From contig JBHENC010000001.1 in NCBI GenBank assembly GCA_046262295.1, positions 248,001-312,000 of the forward strand: a stretch of DNA of 64,000 nt, in the 5' to 3' direction. Under the pieces are notes generated by a model. That model had not been told where the DNA came from. It did not search any database and saw nothing but the letters and a program-made list of their open reading frames with translations. Shown here one piece after another: positions 7,244-16,442 of the stretch (position 1 is its first letter; every line of letters starts with the position of its first letter). This DNA comes from JBHENC01 sp046262295. GTDB lineage: Bacteria; Acidobacteriota; Blastocatellia; Pyrinomonadales; Pyrinomonadaceae. The position numbers and the translations under genes are program-made.

Positions 7244-8077
7244 ATGGTCACATCTATCAATAAAATGACAGCAGACGAAAGAATTTCACTCATCCGCGTA
7301 AAGGTCGAACGTGCCCGTAAGCACATCCGCGACCTTGAGCTTGAAATCCGCGCTTTCTTGGATTCCAACCCATATGTAATCGAAACCAAGCCCAACCATC
7401 AACGTAATGCTCTTATCTATTATCTTGCCAGCGTCCGCGATACGCCTCTGACAGTTGCCGCTATCACCGGAGACGTTCTGTGTAATCTCAGAGCCGCACT
7501 GGATCATCTGGCTTATCACCTTGTCTTGGTTAATGGTGGAACTCCCATCAAGCAAACCTATTTCCCTATCTTCGATGATGCTGCTAAATACATAGACGGA
7601 AAATCCAGAAAAGTGGCTGGCATGAGGCCAGAAGCTATAAAAGCGATTGACGCTATCGAACCTTACAAAGGTGGGAATAACGTTCTCTGGCAGCTTCATT
7701 CCCTTAACAATATTGATAAGCACCGCATTCTGATTACCGTTGGTAGTGCGGTGAGCGGCATCAAATATCACAACGAAAACAGACGCCACCTGATTAAAGC
7801 TATTCATGCCAATGCTGGCTTCACACTCACCGACGCTGAAGCCGATGCTAGAAATTTCTTTAGCAGGCCAGAGTTTCGTGTCTGCCCGCTCGAAGCAAGC
7901 AGCGTACTCCTCGTTGACCCCTTCAAACGTGAGGTGAATGATAAGGTGCAATTCGCCTTTGAAATAGCGTTTAATGAGTCGAAGATTGCGGAAGGTGAGC
8001 CATTGCTCGAAACCCTCCAGCAAACAGCCGAGCTTGTGGACAACATCGTTCTAGCTTTTAAGCCGTTACTTGCGTGA
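7244..8077 (+). CDS. cassette-borne hypothetical protein
   Basis: A 277-residue soluble protein I do not recognise. It starts ten bases after the R' box of attC site 1, which is typical of cassette genes; an internal Met at 7265 is an alternative start, and no clear ribosome-binding site is seen for either. An N-terminal helix rich in charged residues is followed by NLRAALDHLAYHLVLVNGG and HSLNNIDKHRI. The R-x4-H spacing in RAALDH resembles a HEPN nuclease motif, but this is only a suggestion. The last residues form an amphipathic helix. It ends 54 bases before attC site 2. Confidence 0.78.
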   Translation: MVTSINKMTADERISLIRVKVERARKHIRDLELEIRAFLDSNPYVIETKPNHQRNALIYYLASVRDTPLTVAAITGDVLCNLRAALDHLAYHLVLVNGGTPIKQTYFPIFDDAAKYIDGKSRKVAGMRPEAIKAIDAIEPYKGGNNVLWQLHSLNNIDKHRILITVGSAVSGIKYHNENRRHLIKAIHANAGFTLTDAEADARNFFSRPEFRVCPLEASSVLLVDPFKREVNDKVQFAFEIAFNESKIAEGEPLLETLQQTAELVDNIVLAFKPLLA

Positions 8078-8131
8078 AGGTAATTGTGGCTTAAGCTTGG
8101 TTTGTATTATGAGAGATAAGAAGCGCACGAA

Positions 8132-8235
8132 ATCTAACAAGTCATTCGACCGGAGCACGAATAGCGCGGCTTTCATCCGCGAGGCTTGAATGATTGGTTC
8201 GATGTCTCCGCGCCCGGTGAATTCCAGCGTTGGAT
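8132..8235 (+). mobile_element. attC site 2
   Basis: R'' box ATCTAAC at 8132-8138 and R' box GTTGGAT at 8229-8235, again 104 bases overall. Inside the R boxes a mismatched spacer is followed by ATTCGACCGG pairing with CCGGTGAAT, with an unpaired G. The centre CGAATAGCGCGGCTTTCATC then CGCGAGGCTTG matches sites 1 and 3. Confidence 0.82.
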
Positions 8236-8456
8236 GTCTTCCTCGTTTCGCACGCTACACCCAAGGGAATTTATTTATGCACACAGAGGAGTTTGGTGAC
8301 TGTACAGAGTTTCCCGAAATCAGTTTTATGTTGACGAAATAACTGTGGATGGGTGGACGTATGCGAATGGTAAGTTGCGGCGAACCGCTCCCATGTCCAG
8401 AAGGCGTAGCAGGAGATAGACAAGGCGCGCAACTCATTCAACATAATGCGCATAAG
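8236..8456. other. non-genic stretch with a possible coding remnant
   Basis: Downstream of attC site 2 no intact gene is seen. One frame between about 8302 and 8430 reads LYRVSRNQFYVDEITVDGW then TYANGKLRR and ends at a TAG. It has protein-like character, but is preceded by an in-frame TGA and has no start codon. It may be the tail of a broken cassette gene. Confidence 0.3.
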
Positions 8457-8490
8457 AAAGCAGGCCGACGAATCCGCTGGCCTGCTTTTT
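8457..8490. terminator. bidirectional rho-independent terminator
   Basis: GCAGGCC at 8460-8466 pairs with GGCCTGC at 8479-8485, followed by TTTTT on the plus strand. Read on the minus strand the hairpin is followed by TTTCTT. It would end transcripts of the minus-strand DUF892 gene and of the cassette array. Confidence 0.75.
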
Positions 8491-8527
8491 AATTTTGTAA
8501 AGACGTATCGTCTTCACTACTGGATGC

Positions 8528-9034
8528 TTAGTTGCTCGCGGCGCGGCTCATCGCCTTCTCAAAGAGCACCGGTGCGCTTTGTTCGATCTTTTGCGCGGTC
8601 AATTCTTCCTGCTGCAAATTCTTTTGCAGCAGTCCGGCGATTTCCGTCTGTCCCATTTGCTTTGCGCCGATGATTAGCGTGCGGTAGGTGGCAATTTCGT
8701 AGTGCTCGACTTTGGCGCTGCCGCCCGCGATAGCGAGGTCAACGAGCGCGGGCGTGCCCGAGACTTCCGAGAGCGTATTTTCGTTTTCGGTGACGATGCC
8801 CGCCGCGCCGACGCACTTGATGCGCTCCGGCTCTTCTCCCAGAACTTCAAAAACCTGCTCCAGCACGGTGATCTGCTCTGCGGTCTGCGCGATGTGTTCC
8901 GTCAGCAGCGCCTTCACGTCCGGCGCGTTGGCTTCGGGCAGCATCGTCTGCATCGCTTTGAGAAATTGATGCTCGGCGTCGTAAATGTCGCCCAGCCCGT
9001 GTTTGAACTTTTCCTGCAATGTCTTGATAGCCAT
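8528..9034 (-). CDS. DUF892 (YciE/YciF-type) ferritin-like protein
   Basis: A 168-residue four-helix-bundle protein of the DUF892 family. Visible family features are the N-terminal LGDIYDAEHQFLKAM with its Glu-His pair, the central TAEQITVLEQVFEVLG and the second carboxylate/His cluster AKVEHYEIATYRTL. These could bind a di-iron centre. Members are associated with osmotic, oxidative and general stress. The start has an AGGAG site nine bases upstream. A DUF4142 lipoprotein gene lies just upstream on the same strand; the two families often occur together in stress loci. Confidence 0.9.
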   Translation of the reverse strand: MAIKTLQEKFKHGLGDIYDAEHQFLKAMQTMLPEANAPDVKALLTEHIAQTAEQITVLEQVFEVLGEEPERIKCVGAAGIVTENENTLSEVSGTPALVDLAIAGGSAKVEHYEIATYRTLIIGAKQMGQTEIAGLLQKNLQQEELTAQKIEQSAPVLFEKAMSRAASN

Positions 9035-9187
9035 GTTGATTCTCCTTGATTGTTACTTCTTAGCAAGCGACGACGGAAACGAAATCATCGCCGCCGCTCG
9101 CGTGTTCCGACATTTCAGCAGGATACACGAGAAGGCTCCCGCGTTTGGTTCGAGAATGTTGCGGTTGTGGGGAATATTTGTGCGCCT

Positions 9188-9835
9188 TCAGCTTTTCCCG
9201 CGCGCCGCTTCCTGTTTGGCTTCTTTATTCTCCTTCGGGGCCATCTCGCGCGCCATGCGCAGATGTTCCTGAAGCGTCGGCAAGGTCTTGGCCGCGAATG
9301 CCTTCACATCTTTATCCGCGCCCTGCTCCGCTTGCTTCTGGAAATCGGCCACGTCTTTCACGTGATCCTCGACCATGTCGTTCGCGTAGGCGCGGTCAAA
9401 CTGTTCGTTGGAAAGTTTCGACAAACGCTCGACGGTCTTCTTGTGCTCGTCCTTTAACTCCTTCGACAAAGCGATGCCTTTAGAGGAAGCGACCTGCATC
9501 AATTCGTTATTGGCGCGAGTGTGATCGTCAATCATGTGTTGGCCGAATTGTTTGACGACGGCGCTCTCGCCGCGCTGCGTGGCGAGGCGTCCGAGTTCGA
9601 CTTCGAGCATTCCGCCGCTTGCGGCTTCCGTCATAAATTCTTTGTCGGCATCGCTCAACATCGCCGTGCCCTGCTTCGATTCGGCGTTGCCCGTCTTCTC
9701 ATGGTCTGCGCCCGTCGCTGTATGGGACTTTTCCTTTTCGGCAGTGCCGTTGTCGTTAGTGCCGCCCGAAGGCGCACAGGCAAAGGCGCAAACGGAAAGG
9801 ATGAGCGAAATCAAAAGCATCTTGGTTCGTCGCAT
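9188..9835 (-). CDS. DUF4142 domain lipoprotein
   Basis: A 215-residue exported protein. The N-terminus MRRTKMLLISLILSVCAFAC looks like a lipoprotein signal (Cys after AFA), followed by a low-complexity Gly/Thr/Lys linker. A helical DUF4142 domain then starts at SDADKEFMTEAASGGM and includes FGQHMIDDHTRANNEL. An in-frame ATG at 9850 exists; the one at 9835 is preferred because AGGA lies eight bases before it. Family members are linked to stress and envelope functions, with no defined activity. Confidence 0.88.
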   Translation of the reverse strand: MRRTKMLLISLILSVCAFACAPSGGTNDNGTAEKEKSHTATGADHEKTGNAESKQGTAMLSDADKEFMTEAASGGMLEVELGRLATQRGESAVVKQFGQHMIDDHTRANNELMQVASSKGIALSKELKDEHKKTVERLSKLSNEQFDRAYANDMVEDHVKDVADFQKQAEQGADKDVKAFAAKTLPTLQEHLRMAREMAPKENKEAKQEAARGKS

Positions 9836-9884
9836 TGTGTGTGTCCTCATGTTGATTGTCTCGCGTGTTTCAAACTGTCGGCGC

Positions 9885-11642
9885 TTAAAAAAGCGTGCCG
9901 GAATTATTGTTGCCGAGCATCGCGCGGCGAACGAGCGGAATCGGCGGCCCGCCGTACTTCAGGAATTGATCGTGGAAATCTTTCCACGCGGTGCGTCCGC
10001 CGCGCGACGCCGTCCAATCCTCGCGCAGTTTTTTAATTATCAGCTTGCCCATGGTGTAGTTCAGATACGCCGGATCGAACGTGCCGCGCTCGGCCTGTTG
10101 CTGCGCGGTGCCTGCGTCCTGATGGCCTTGTTCCTGAAACAGGCGTTCGGATTCGGCGACCGTCATGCCTTTGGTGTGCATTCCGATGGCGGAAAGGAAA
10201 CGCGCGTCGCGCAACAGCGCTTCGATGAGTTGGCCGATGTGCGTTTCGGGATCGCTGTTGCCAAGTCCCGCGTCGTACATCATCTCTTCGGTGTAGTGCG
10301 CCCAGCCTTCCGCAAAGGCGTAGCCGACGAAGACTTGCCCGAACTTCGAGGGCGAGCGGTTCGCGTGCAGGAATTGCAGAAAATGTCCCGGCCAGACTTC
10401 ATGCGCGGAAGTGAACAGCAAACTTCCCTTGCCGGGAACGTATTCGTCGCGCTTCTCTTTCGACCACGTCGGATCGGGCGGCGAGATATAGTAAGTCGAA
10501 GGCAAGCCCTTTTCGTAGGGGCCGGGAATATTGATGTAAGCGAAATTCCAGCGCCGGTAGGCGGGAGCTTCGCCGACTTTCGCTTCTTCCGTGCCGGGAA
10601 TCGTCACGATGTTCTTTTCGACGAGGAAGGATTTCAAGTCGCCGAGTTGCTTGCGCGCGGCCTCAACGACGCTGCCTTCCGGCTTTTGCGCGTTCGCTTT
10701 TGCGATGCACTGCTCGATACTTTGATTCGGCGCGTAAGCGTTGCAGGCTTCGCGCAGCGCCGCAAGATTGCGCTCCATGTCTGTGCGCCCGATCTGCTCG
10801 AGCTGATCGAGCGGCACGTCAACGCGCTCTGTGGCCTTCAACATTTCGCTGAACTTATCTGCGCCGAGCGCGAAGTTGTCCGTTGCGCTCGCTTCCTGCG
10901 AAGTGAACCACGCATCCAAATCTTTCATGGCTTTAATCGCCGCGTCGTTGGCTGTGCGAAAGTCCGTTTGCAACTGCTGATCGCCGACCGAAGCGAAGAC
11001 CGCCGGAACATCCTTCGCGTAGAAATCCGCGAGGCCGCCGAGACTGGTGTGGCCGATCTTCACAAAGGTGCGCGGAAGCGGCGTGCGCAGGTTGTTGCGA
11101 ATCTGTTCGACGGCGGCGGGAACATTCTTCGCGTAAGCGGTGTAGGCGCGCAGGCGCACGTCGGGCGGCGCGTACTCGCGCGAGACGTAAACATCCGGGT
11201 CAATCGAATCCGCGTAAAAATACGGATTGCGGTGCGGCCAATCCGCCGATTCCATCCAGAATAAATCTTTATCAATCTGCGCGACGAGATAATCACGCTC
11301 GAGGCGCGTGCGCTCGTCGAGCGAAGCATCGCTGAAATTCATCGCGCGGTCGCGCTCCGAATGCAGGCGCGCGATCTCTTTCTTGATTCCGGCGTCGCTC
11401 CAATCCGGGAGTTTCCCGTCGAATTCGTGGCGTCCGGCAAAGATGCCCGCTTCCGGGTGCGCCGTAAAATAGTCGTTCAGAAATTGATTAACGTAGGCGT
11501 CCCACTGCGCCGTGTTCGGCGTGGCGGACGTTTGCGCGGGCGCGGCGGGCGGCGCTTGCTGCTGGCAGCCGACCATTACAAAAAGCAGAACGAAAATCAG
11601 TAGTTGTAAACCTTTTACTACGAAGCAAGGCGGTTTCGTCAT
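9885..11642 (-). CDS. DUF885 family lipoprotein, putative metallo-carboxypeptidase
   Basis: A 585-residue protein. Its lipoprotein signal ends in FVMVGCQQQ, giving a periplasm- or surface-anchored product. The family metal motif HExxPGH is present as SAHEVWPGHFLQF, with downstream EGWAHYTEEMMYD supplying a probable third ligand. DUF885 proteins are predicted zinc peptidases. The open frame extends to 11864, but the ATG at 11642 has an AAGGAA ribosome-binding site and starts exactly at the signal peptide. It is divergent from boxC across a 250-base gap. Confidence 0.9.
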   Translation of the reverse strand: MTKPPCFVVKGLQLLIFVLLFVMVGCQQQAPPAAPAQTSATPNTAQWDAYVNQFLNDYFTAHPEAGIFAGRHEFDGKLPDWSDAGIKKEIARLHSERDRAMNFSDASLDERTRLERDYLVAQIDKDLFWMESADWPHRNPYFYADSIDPDVYVSREYAPPDVRLRAYTAYAKNVPAAVEQIRNNLRTPLPRTFVKIGHTSLGGLADFYAKDVPAVFASVGDQQLQTDFRTANDAAIKAMKDLDAWFTSQEASATDNFALGADKFSEMLKATERVDVPLDQLEQIGRTDMERNLAALREACNAYAPNQSIEQCIAKANAQKPEGSVVEAARKQLGDLKSFLVEKNIVTIPGTEEAKVGEAPAYRRWNFAYINIPGPYEKGLPSTYYISPPDPTWSKEKRDEYVPGKGSLLFTSAHEVWPGHFLQFLHANRSPSKFGQVFVGYAFAEGWAHYTEEMMYDAGLGNSDPETHIGQLIEALLRDARFLSAIGMHTKGMTVAESERLFQEQGHQDAGTAQQQAERGTFDPAYLNYTMGKLIIKKLREDWTASRGGRTAWKDFHDQFLKYGGPPIPLVRRAMLGNNNSGTLF

Positions 11643-11892
11643 GGCGTGTTCCTTTTCCGGCGACACCGAAAGATTAAGCGAGCGATTTGTGTCGGCAAAC
11701 GCTTGCGGGATTCTTGATAAAGCGAATTTTTTGTAGGCGTCAGTATGCCAGCTTATCGCCGTCTTGCCAAACTGCCCGCCGTTTGAAATGCAATCCGCCA
11801 CGCGAACGGTTATAATTAATGAAATCACCAAACAGGCTAAATTATTCGTCGTTTGTGATACCAAATTTTCAACTGTCGGAGTTTGTTCGAGA

Positions 11893-13521
11893 ATGATAAA
11901 TTTTGAGACGACGCCGGATCAATACCATCACTGGAAATTGACGATTGACGGCAAGGTGGCAACGCTCGCAATGGACGTGCAGGAAGACGCCACACTTGCC
12001 GAAGGCTACAAGCTGAAACTCAATTCCTACGATCTGGGCGTTGACATAGAACTCGCCGACGCCGTGCAACGCCTGCGCTTCGAGCACCCGGAAGTTAAAG
12101 TCGTCGTCGTCACCAGCCTCAAGCCGCGTATCTTCTGCGCGGGCGCAAACATTTATATGCTCGGCACGTCGGCGCACGCCTTCAAAGTCAACTTCTGCAA
12201 GTTTACGAACGAAACGCGCTGCTCGATTGAAGACGCCTCCGCCAATTCCAACCAACGCTACATCGCCGCCTTGAACGGCACGGCATCCGGCGGCGGCTAC
12301 GAACTCGCCATCGCGTGCGACGAAATTTACTTAATAGACGACGGCAACTCCGCCATCTCTCTGCCGGAAGTCCCTTTGCTCGGCGTGTTGCCCGGCACGG
12401 GCGGATTGACGCGCCTCGTAGACAAACGTAAAGTGCGCCGTGATCGCGCAGATGTTTTCTCGACACTCGCGGAGGGTCTCAAAGGCAAGCGCGCGAAGGA
12501 ATGGGGATTGATTGACGATTCATTCCCGTCCAGTAAATTTCAAGATGCCGTTGCCGCGCGCGTTGAAAGCGTCGCCGCCGCAGATAATGAGAAGAACGCG
12601 GAGCGCGGCATCAAACTCAATCCGCTGCACGTCGAAGCGTTAAGCGGTGGACGCGAATACAAGTACGTCAGCGTCAAACTCCACCGCGAAGCGCGGTACG
12701 CTGATTTAACCGTGCGCGCGCCGGATGCCGGTTTGCCGACGACGCCCGAAGAAATTGCGAAACTCGGCGACAGCTACTGGCCGCTTCAGGCTTACCGCGA
12801 ACTGGACGACGCGCTCTTACATCTGCGCGTGAACGAACTCGAAATCGGCCTCGTCTGCGTCCGCACCGAAGGCGACATAGGCGCGGTGCTGGCAGTTGAT
12901 GAAACTTTGCACGCGCATCGTGACCACTGGCTCATACGCGAAATCATCCTGCATATGGCGCGCGTCTTGCGAAGGCTCGACTTGACGGCGAAAAGCTTTT
13001 TCGCACTGGTTGAACCGGGCAGTTGCTTCGCCGGAAACCTGCTGGAGCTGGCGCTTTCCGCAGACCGCACCTATATGCTGAATGATGCCGAAAAGCCTTG
13101 CGAGATTGCTGTTAGCGAATTGAACGCGGGCGCGCTGCCGATGAGCAACGCACTCTCGCGTCTGCATTCGCGCTTTCTCGCCACGCCTGAAAAAGTTAAT
13201 GAAGCATTCGACGCGAAGCGATTCGACACGGAAGCGGCGGAAGAAGCCGGACTCGTCACGTTTGCGCCTGACGACTTGGACTGGGACGAAGAGATTCGCA
13301 TCGCCATCGAAGAACGCACGTCGCTTTCGCCCGACGCCCTGACCGGCATGGAAGCTTCCCTCAGATTCGCTGGCCCCGAAACCCTTGACACTAAGATTTA
13401 CGGTCGCCTGACCGCATGGCAAAACTGGATTTTCCAACGCCCCAACGCCGTCGGCGAACACGGCGCACTCTCCAACTACGGCAAACCCACCCAAGCGAAA
13501 TTCGATTACAGGAGAACGTAA
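11893..13521 (+). CDS. boxC: benzoyl-CoA-dihydrodiol lyase BoxC
   Basis: A 542-residue crotonase-family lyase of the aerobic box pathway. It opens the 2,3-epoxide of benzoyl-CoA hydrolytically, giving 3,4-dehydroadipyl-CoA semialdehyde and formate. The sequence follows known BoxC closely: HWKLTIDGKVATLAMDV, YKLKLNSYDLGVDIELAD, FCAGANIYML, KVNFCKFTNETR and LPEVPLLGVLPGTGGLTR. The frame is open from 11764, but BoxC proteins begin near the ATG at 11893, which has GGAG upstream. It is followed six bases later by boxB, so both form one transcription unit. Confidence 0.95.
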   Translation: MINFETTPDQYHHWKLTIDGKVATLAMDVQEDATLAEGYKLKLNSYDLGVDIELADAVQRLRFEHPEVKVVVVTSLKPRIFCAGANIYMLGTSAHAFKVNFCKFTNETRCSIEDASANSNQRYIAALNGTASGGGYELAIACDEIYLIDDGNSAISLPEVPLLGVLPGTGGLTRLVDKRKVRRDRADVFSTLAEGLKGKRAKEWGLIDDSFPSSKFQDAVAARVESVAAADNEKNAERGIKLNPLHVEALSGGREYKYVSVKLHREARYADLTVRAPDAGLPTTPEEIAKLGDSYWPLQAYRELDDALLHLRVNELEIGLVCVRTEGDIGAVLAVDETLHAHRDHWLIREIILHMARVLRRLDLTAKSFFALVEPGSCFAGNLLELALSADRTYMLNDAEKPCEIAVSELNAGALPMSNALSRLHSRFLATPEKVNEAFDAKRFDTEAAEEAGLVTFAPDDLDWDEEIRIAIEERTSLSPDALTGMEASLRFAGPETLDTKIYGRLTAWQNWIFQRPNAVGEHGALSNYGKPTQAKFDYRRT

Positions 13522-13527
13522 GCAATC

Positions 13528-14934
13528 ATGGATTTATACGAACGCATACCGAACAACGTCAATCTGGCGGGAGATAAACGGCTGCAACGCGCGCTGGAGA
13601 ACTGGCTGCCGAACTACCTCGAATGGTGGAAGGAGATGGGGCCGGACGGTTTTCAGGACAAGGAAGTTTACCTGCGCACGGCGATCAGCGTCGAGCCTTC
13701 CGGCTGGGCGAATTTCGATTACATCAAGATGCCGGATTACCGTTGGGGAATCTTTCTAAAACCCGCCGAGCATGAAGCGAAAGTCGGCTTCGGCGATAAC
13801 TACGGGCAGCCCGCGTATCAGGAAGTGCCCGGCGAATTTCGCAATAGCCTGCGCCGCATCATCGTCACGCAGGGTGACACCGAACCCGCCTCCGTCGAAC
13901 AGCAACGCGAACTCGGCAAGACCTGTCCATCGCTCTACGATCTGCGCAATCTCTTTCAAGTGAACGTCGAAGAAGGCCGCCATCTGTGGGCGATGGTTTA
14001 TCTGCTGCACCGCTATTTCGGACGCGACGGGCGCGAAGAAGCCGAAGAACTTCTACATCGCAGAAGCGGCAATGAAGACGCCCCCCGCATCCTCGACGCC
14101 TTCAATCAACCCTGCGATGATTGGCTCAACTTTTTCTGCTTCACGATGTTCACGGATCGTGACGGTAAGTATCAATTATCCGCGCTCGCCGAATCCGGCT
14201 TCGAGCCGCTGGCGCGCACCTGTCAGTTCATGCTCACGGAAGAAGCGCATCATCTCTTCGTCGGCGAAACCGGGATTGGCCGCGTCGTCAAACGCACGGC
14301 GGAATTGATAAAGGAAAGCAAGCAGGGCGACGCCCGCGAACTCGGCGGCATCCCGCTCGACATACTGCAAAAACATATCAACTTCTGGTTCAGCTATTCC
14401 CTTGATCTCTTCGGCAGCGAAATCTCTTCCAACTCCGCAGACTTTTTCGCCGCCGGACTAAAGGGACGCTATCAGGAACGTAAGAAATACGAGGAGCACG
14501 TCATCGCGGACGCCAACTTTACGATGGCGGTCGTCGAAGACGGCAGACTCACGACGCGCGACGTGCCGATGCGCAATGCCCTTAACGAAGTCTTGCGCGG
14601 CGATTACGTGCGCGATTGCGAACGCGCGATGGTGCGATGGAACGCTTATCTTGAAGAAGCAGGCTTAAGCGAAAAGCTATATCTACCGAGCACGCGCTTT
14701 CAACGCCACGTCGGAGAATATGCCGGGCATCACTTCGACATTCACGGCCAGCTTATCTCCAAAGACGAATTCGAGAACCGCCGCGCCGAATGGCTGCCGA
14801 CGATGGAAGACCGCCAGTACGTGCGAAGCTTAATGCACCCCGTCACCGAACTCGGCAAGATTGCCAACTGGATTGCGCCGCCCGCTTCCGGCATCAAAGG
14901 TAAGCCGTTCGATTTCGAGTACGTGCGTTTGTGA
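13528..14934 (+). CDS. boxB: benzoyl-CoA 2,3-epoxidase oxygenase subunit BoxB
   Basis: A 468-residue di-iron oxygenase component that, with the reductase BoxA, epoxidises benzoyl-CoA. Two iron-binding helices are visible: VEEGRH at residues 147-152 and TEEAHH at 237-242. The N-terminal ERIPNNVNLAGDKRLQRALE is characteristic of BoxB. AGGAGA precedes the ATG. No boxA, benzoate-CoA ligase or aldehyde dehydrogenase is present in the window, so the reductase and upstream activation must be encoded elsewhere or be replaced by another electron donor. Confidence 0.95.
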   Translation: MDLYERIPNNVNLAGDKRLQRALENWLPNYLEWWKEMGPDGFQDKEVYLRTAISVEPSGWANFDYIKMPDYRWGIFLKPAEHEAKVGFGDNYGQPAYQEVPGEFRNSLRRIIVTQGDTEPASVEQQRELGKTCPSLYDLRNLFQVNVEEGRHLWAMVYLLHRYFGRDGREEAEELLHRRSGNEDAPRILDAFNQPCDDWLNFFCFTMFTDRDGKYQLSALAESGFEPLARTCQFMLTEEAHHLFVGETGIGRVVKRTAELIKESKQGDARELGGIPLDILQKHINFWFSYSLDLFGSEISSNSADFFAAGLKGRYQERKKYEEHVIADANFTMAVVEDGRLTTRDVPMRNALNEVLRGDYVRDCERAMVRWNAYLEEAGLSEKLYLPSTRFQRHVGEYAGHHFDIHGQLISKDEFENRRAEWLPTMEDRQYVRSLMHPVTELGKIANWIAPPASGIKGKPFDFEYVRL

Positions 14935-15002
14935 TTTTGTAGACTCGAGTTTCGCTTCGTCTTACGAATGAGGCGAGTTTACAAGACGAGTTGATGCGTA
15001 GA

Positions 15003-15036
15003 GGCCGCAGAAAGAAAAACTTTCTACGGCCTTTTT
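15003..15036 (+). terminator. rho-independent terminator after boxCB
   Basis: GGCCGCAGAAAG pairs with CTTTCTACGGCC around AAAAA (one mismatch), followed by TTTTT. It lies 68 bases after the boxB stop. Confidence 0.85.
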
Positions 15037-15089
15037 GTTTATCTGCGAATTTACACGGCAAGCGTAGCAGGCGTTAGATATATTATTTT

Positions 15090-16442
15090 TCACATACCGG
15101 AAGGAAACGTCTCTGGCGGCTCATCGCTTTCCCATCCGGCCATGAGTTCCAGCGGTTCGACGGCGCGCGTTTCGTCAAAGTGCAGGACGGCGTCGAACTG
15201 TTCGGGCAGACGCGCGTGAAAGTAGTGGCTGAGGCGTTCCGTCTCCGGGCGATAGATGACGCCGATGGCGCGTTCGAGGCGCGGCACGCGCAAGCCCGCC
15301 GCTAATTGTTCGTTTGCGTCGCGTAACGGAAGCAGAAACTGCGGAACGCCCGTGTCGTGGAAAAGTCTTTCGTAGCTTCCATTAATCGCCGGGCGCACGC
15401 TTTTGCGTTCCGGCGGTCTGTCCCAATCCGAGGCGGCCGTGACCGTGCCGCGATGCGTCGTGAAGCCAAGTAGAAAAGCCTCGCGCCCGTACTTTTCGCG
15501 CACGAGTTGGCCGACGTTCAGTTCGCCGCCGTCGCCCATTTCAGTGGCGCGCGCATCGCCCAAATGCGAGTTGTGCGCCCAGACGACGATCTTCGCCGTT
15601 TGTCCCTTCTCGCTCAAATGCGCGGCCAAAGTGTCAAGCGTTTCCGCCATATGGCGGTCACGATTGTTCCATGATTCGACGCGCCCGCTAAACATCGAGC
15701 GGTAATACTCCTCCGCGTTTTTGACGAGCCGCGCATTCTGTTCGGCGAAAAAGAATTCGTCCTGCGCCAACTGCCCGTCGCGGTTGGCATATTCGGCAGC
15801 GCGCTTGCGCAACTCTATCAACTGCCCCAGCACTTCGTCTTCGCAGGATTCCGTCAAACCGTAGCTCGCCGCATAGCCATATGCCTGCGTGTCTTCGCCG
15901 AAGTGATCAAAGCACGAATAACGATGCCGCGCGCGCCCGGCGGCTTCCGGGTCAACTTTATCCAGATAGCCGAGCACCGCCTCAATCGAGCCGTGAAGAC
16001 TGTAAAGGTCTAAGCCGTAAAATCCGGCTTTCGATGTATCGGATTCCAGATCATCGTTGTATGCGCGTAGCCAATCAACGAAACCAAGCACGTCCGTGTT
16101 GCGCCACATCCAGGTGGGAAAGCGTTTGAAGCCGCCGAGCGCCGCGTCGCTCGTCGCATCGTCGCTTCTTCTGCCGCGCACGTAGCGATTAACGCGGTAA
16201 GCGTCCGGCCAATCCGCTTCGACCGCGACGGCGTTGAAGCTCTTTTCCAGAATCAAACGCCTGGTAATCTCCGCGCGTGCGCGATAGAACTCATGCGTGC
16301 CGTGCGACGCTTCGCCGAGCAGCACGAAACGCGCATCACCGATTAACTCGATCAGCAAATCGTAATCATCGCTCGCTCCCGTCAAAGGGTGTGCCGCAAC
16401 GCGCACCAGCTTAGCGAGCAGGCCGGTGTTCGTCTCCGCCAT
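15090..16442 (-). CDS. erythromycin esterase-like protein
   Basis: A 450-residue hydrolase of the EreA/SuccinylCoA-binding-like family. The active-site segment LLGEASHGTHEFY (Glu44, His47, His50) and the later AVAVEADWPDAYRVNRY are typical. The second half carries VVWAHNSHLGDARAT with the conserved His residues. Members closest to this form are often not macrolide esterases but of unknown substrate, so resistance should not be assumed. A strong GGGAGGG ribosome-binding site precedes the ATG. Confidence 0.92.
   Translation of the reverse strand: MAETNTGLLAKLVRVAAHPLTGASDDYDLLIELIGDARFVLLGEASHGTHEFYRARAEITRRLILEKSFNAVAVEADWPDAYRVNRYVRGRRSDDATSDAALGGFKRFPTWMWRNTDVLGFVDWLRAYNDDLESDTSKAGFYGLDLYSLHGSIEAVLGYLDKVDPEAAGRARHRYSCFDHFGEDTQAYGYAASYGLTESCEDEVLGQLIELRKRAAEYANRDGQLAQDEFFFAEQNARLVKNAEEYYRSMFSGRVESWNNRDRHMAETLDTLAAHLSEKGQTAKIVVWAHNSHLGDARATEMGDGGELNVGQLVREKYGREAFLLGFTTHRGTVTAASDWDRPPERKSVRPAINGSYERLFHDTGVPQFLLPLRDANEQLAAGLRVPRLERAIGVIYRPETERLSHYFHARLPEQFDAVLHFDETRAVEPLELMAGWESDEPPETFPSGM

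Larger units (their letters stand above)
6362..8235 (+). mobile_element. two-cassette integron-type array without integrase (CALIN)
   Basis: Two gene cassettes, each one ORF followed by an attC-like site of 104 bases. Cassette 1 runs from the GTTAGGC word at 6362-6368 to the R' box at 7228-7234 and carries a membrane protein. Cassette 2 runs from there to the R' box at 8229-8235 and carries a 277-residue protein. In both the ORF starts close after the recombination point, as is usual for cassettes. The cassettes look more AT-rich than their neighbours. No tyrosine integrase or attI is visible, and no complete attC precedes 6362, so the left insertion may be at a secondary site. Confidence 0.78.

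Noticed and set aside
9534..11264. 576-codon plus-strand open frame opposite the DUF4142 and DUF885 genes
   Set aside because: It is antisense to two well-supported genes, is Arg/Val rich as expected for a reverse-complement shadow in GC-rich DNA, and matches no known fold.
15090..16442. Macrolide resistance gene
   Set aside because: Family homology to erythromycin esterase is clear, but environmental members of this length often do not act on macrolides; no resistance claim is made.
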